14,841 nucleotides of DNA from the NCBI GenBank assembly GCA_041689995.1, contig JBDNFD010000113.1, positions 1-14,841 of the forward strand, given 5' to 3'. Positions within the stretch are counted from its first letter, which is position 1, and every line of letters starts with the position of its first letter. The position numbers were made by a program, and so were the translations under genes. Positions 14,725 through 14,841 of the stretch are shown piece by piece. The notes below the pieces were generated by a model, which was given only the letters and a program-made list of their open reading frames with translations, searched no databases and was not told where the DNA came from. The stretch comes from DASSWG01 sp041689995. Lineage in GTDB: Bacteria; Bacteroidota; Bacteroidia; Flavobacteriales; Flavobacteriaceae.

Positions 14725-14841
14725 TTACGTAACGGCTTGATATTTAAAATCATGCGTATTTGTTAGAAAACCAAAATCTTCCATATTTGCTATTATCCTG
14801 CAAGTAATCCATTCAATATCAATTGATTCTATTAGTTTTTC
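14725..14841 (-). CDS. C-terminal fragment of an unrecognised protein (runs off window)
   Basis: This minus-strand frame enters from the window edge and runs 38 codons to a TAA at 14725-14727. The other two minus-strand frames hit stops within a few codons of the edge. The composition looks protein-like (EWITCRIIANMEDFGFLT then HDFKYQAVT). I recognise no family. It would converge on the toxin gene with a 25-base gap. Confidence 0.4.
   Translation of the reverse strand, partial: EKLIESIDIEWITCRIIANMEDFGFLTNTHDFKYQAVT

Overview
The window looks like a chromosomal stretch from a member of the Bacteroidota, most likely a flavobacterium. The evidence is a type IX secretion (T9SS) C-terminal sorting domain, a two-component sensor of the propeller/Y_Y_Y type, the long (about 630-residue) form of PurF, promoters of the TAnnTTTG class, and A+T-rich spacers without clear Shine-Dalgarno sites. 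A DUF3494 ice-binding-type domain hints at a cold or marine setting, but that is inference. No RNA gene, CRISPR array or insertion sequence was recognised. No gene-free stretch exceeds about 250 bases.

Left part (1-5105, minus strand): a cluster of secreted surface proteins. A short secreted stub (4697-5008) is followed after 4 bases by a 1435-residue T9SS-exported protein (385-4692), then by the start of another secreted protein that leaves the window (1-212). The main observation of the window is here. The stub's mature part is repeated inside the large gene as a 162-base direct repeat with two mismatches (3650-3811 and 4782-4943). Between the copies lies a 970-base segment carrying a second signal peptide and a DUF3494 domain. 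It appears that an ice-binding front end was inserted at the mature N-terminus of an older surface protein. Recombination between the repeats would restore that older gene in frame.

Middle part (5255-10643): a lone plus-strand class II Fic protein, then a minus-strand two-component cluster. In transcription order this is a NarL-type response regulator (10011-10643), a periplasmic-propeller histidine kinase (6956-9934) and a second, paralogous NarL-type regulator (6115-6729). The two regulators share a piece of leader sequence as well as protein similarity. A group of ACCTTGTAGGT-type inverted repeats separates the kinase from the second regulator.

Right part (10793-14841): a minus-strand pair made of a PfkB-family kinase (12995-13915) and purF (10854-12752), probably transcribed from a good TATCTTTG promoter at 13936. 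The spacers hold small repeats. Divergent from the kinase is a plus-strand toxin-antitoxin pair (HTH-like protein plus ParE/RelE-like toxin) with 11-base gene overlap and a large palindrome on its promoter, as expected for autoregulation. The last bases probably hold the 3' end of one more minus-strand gene.
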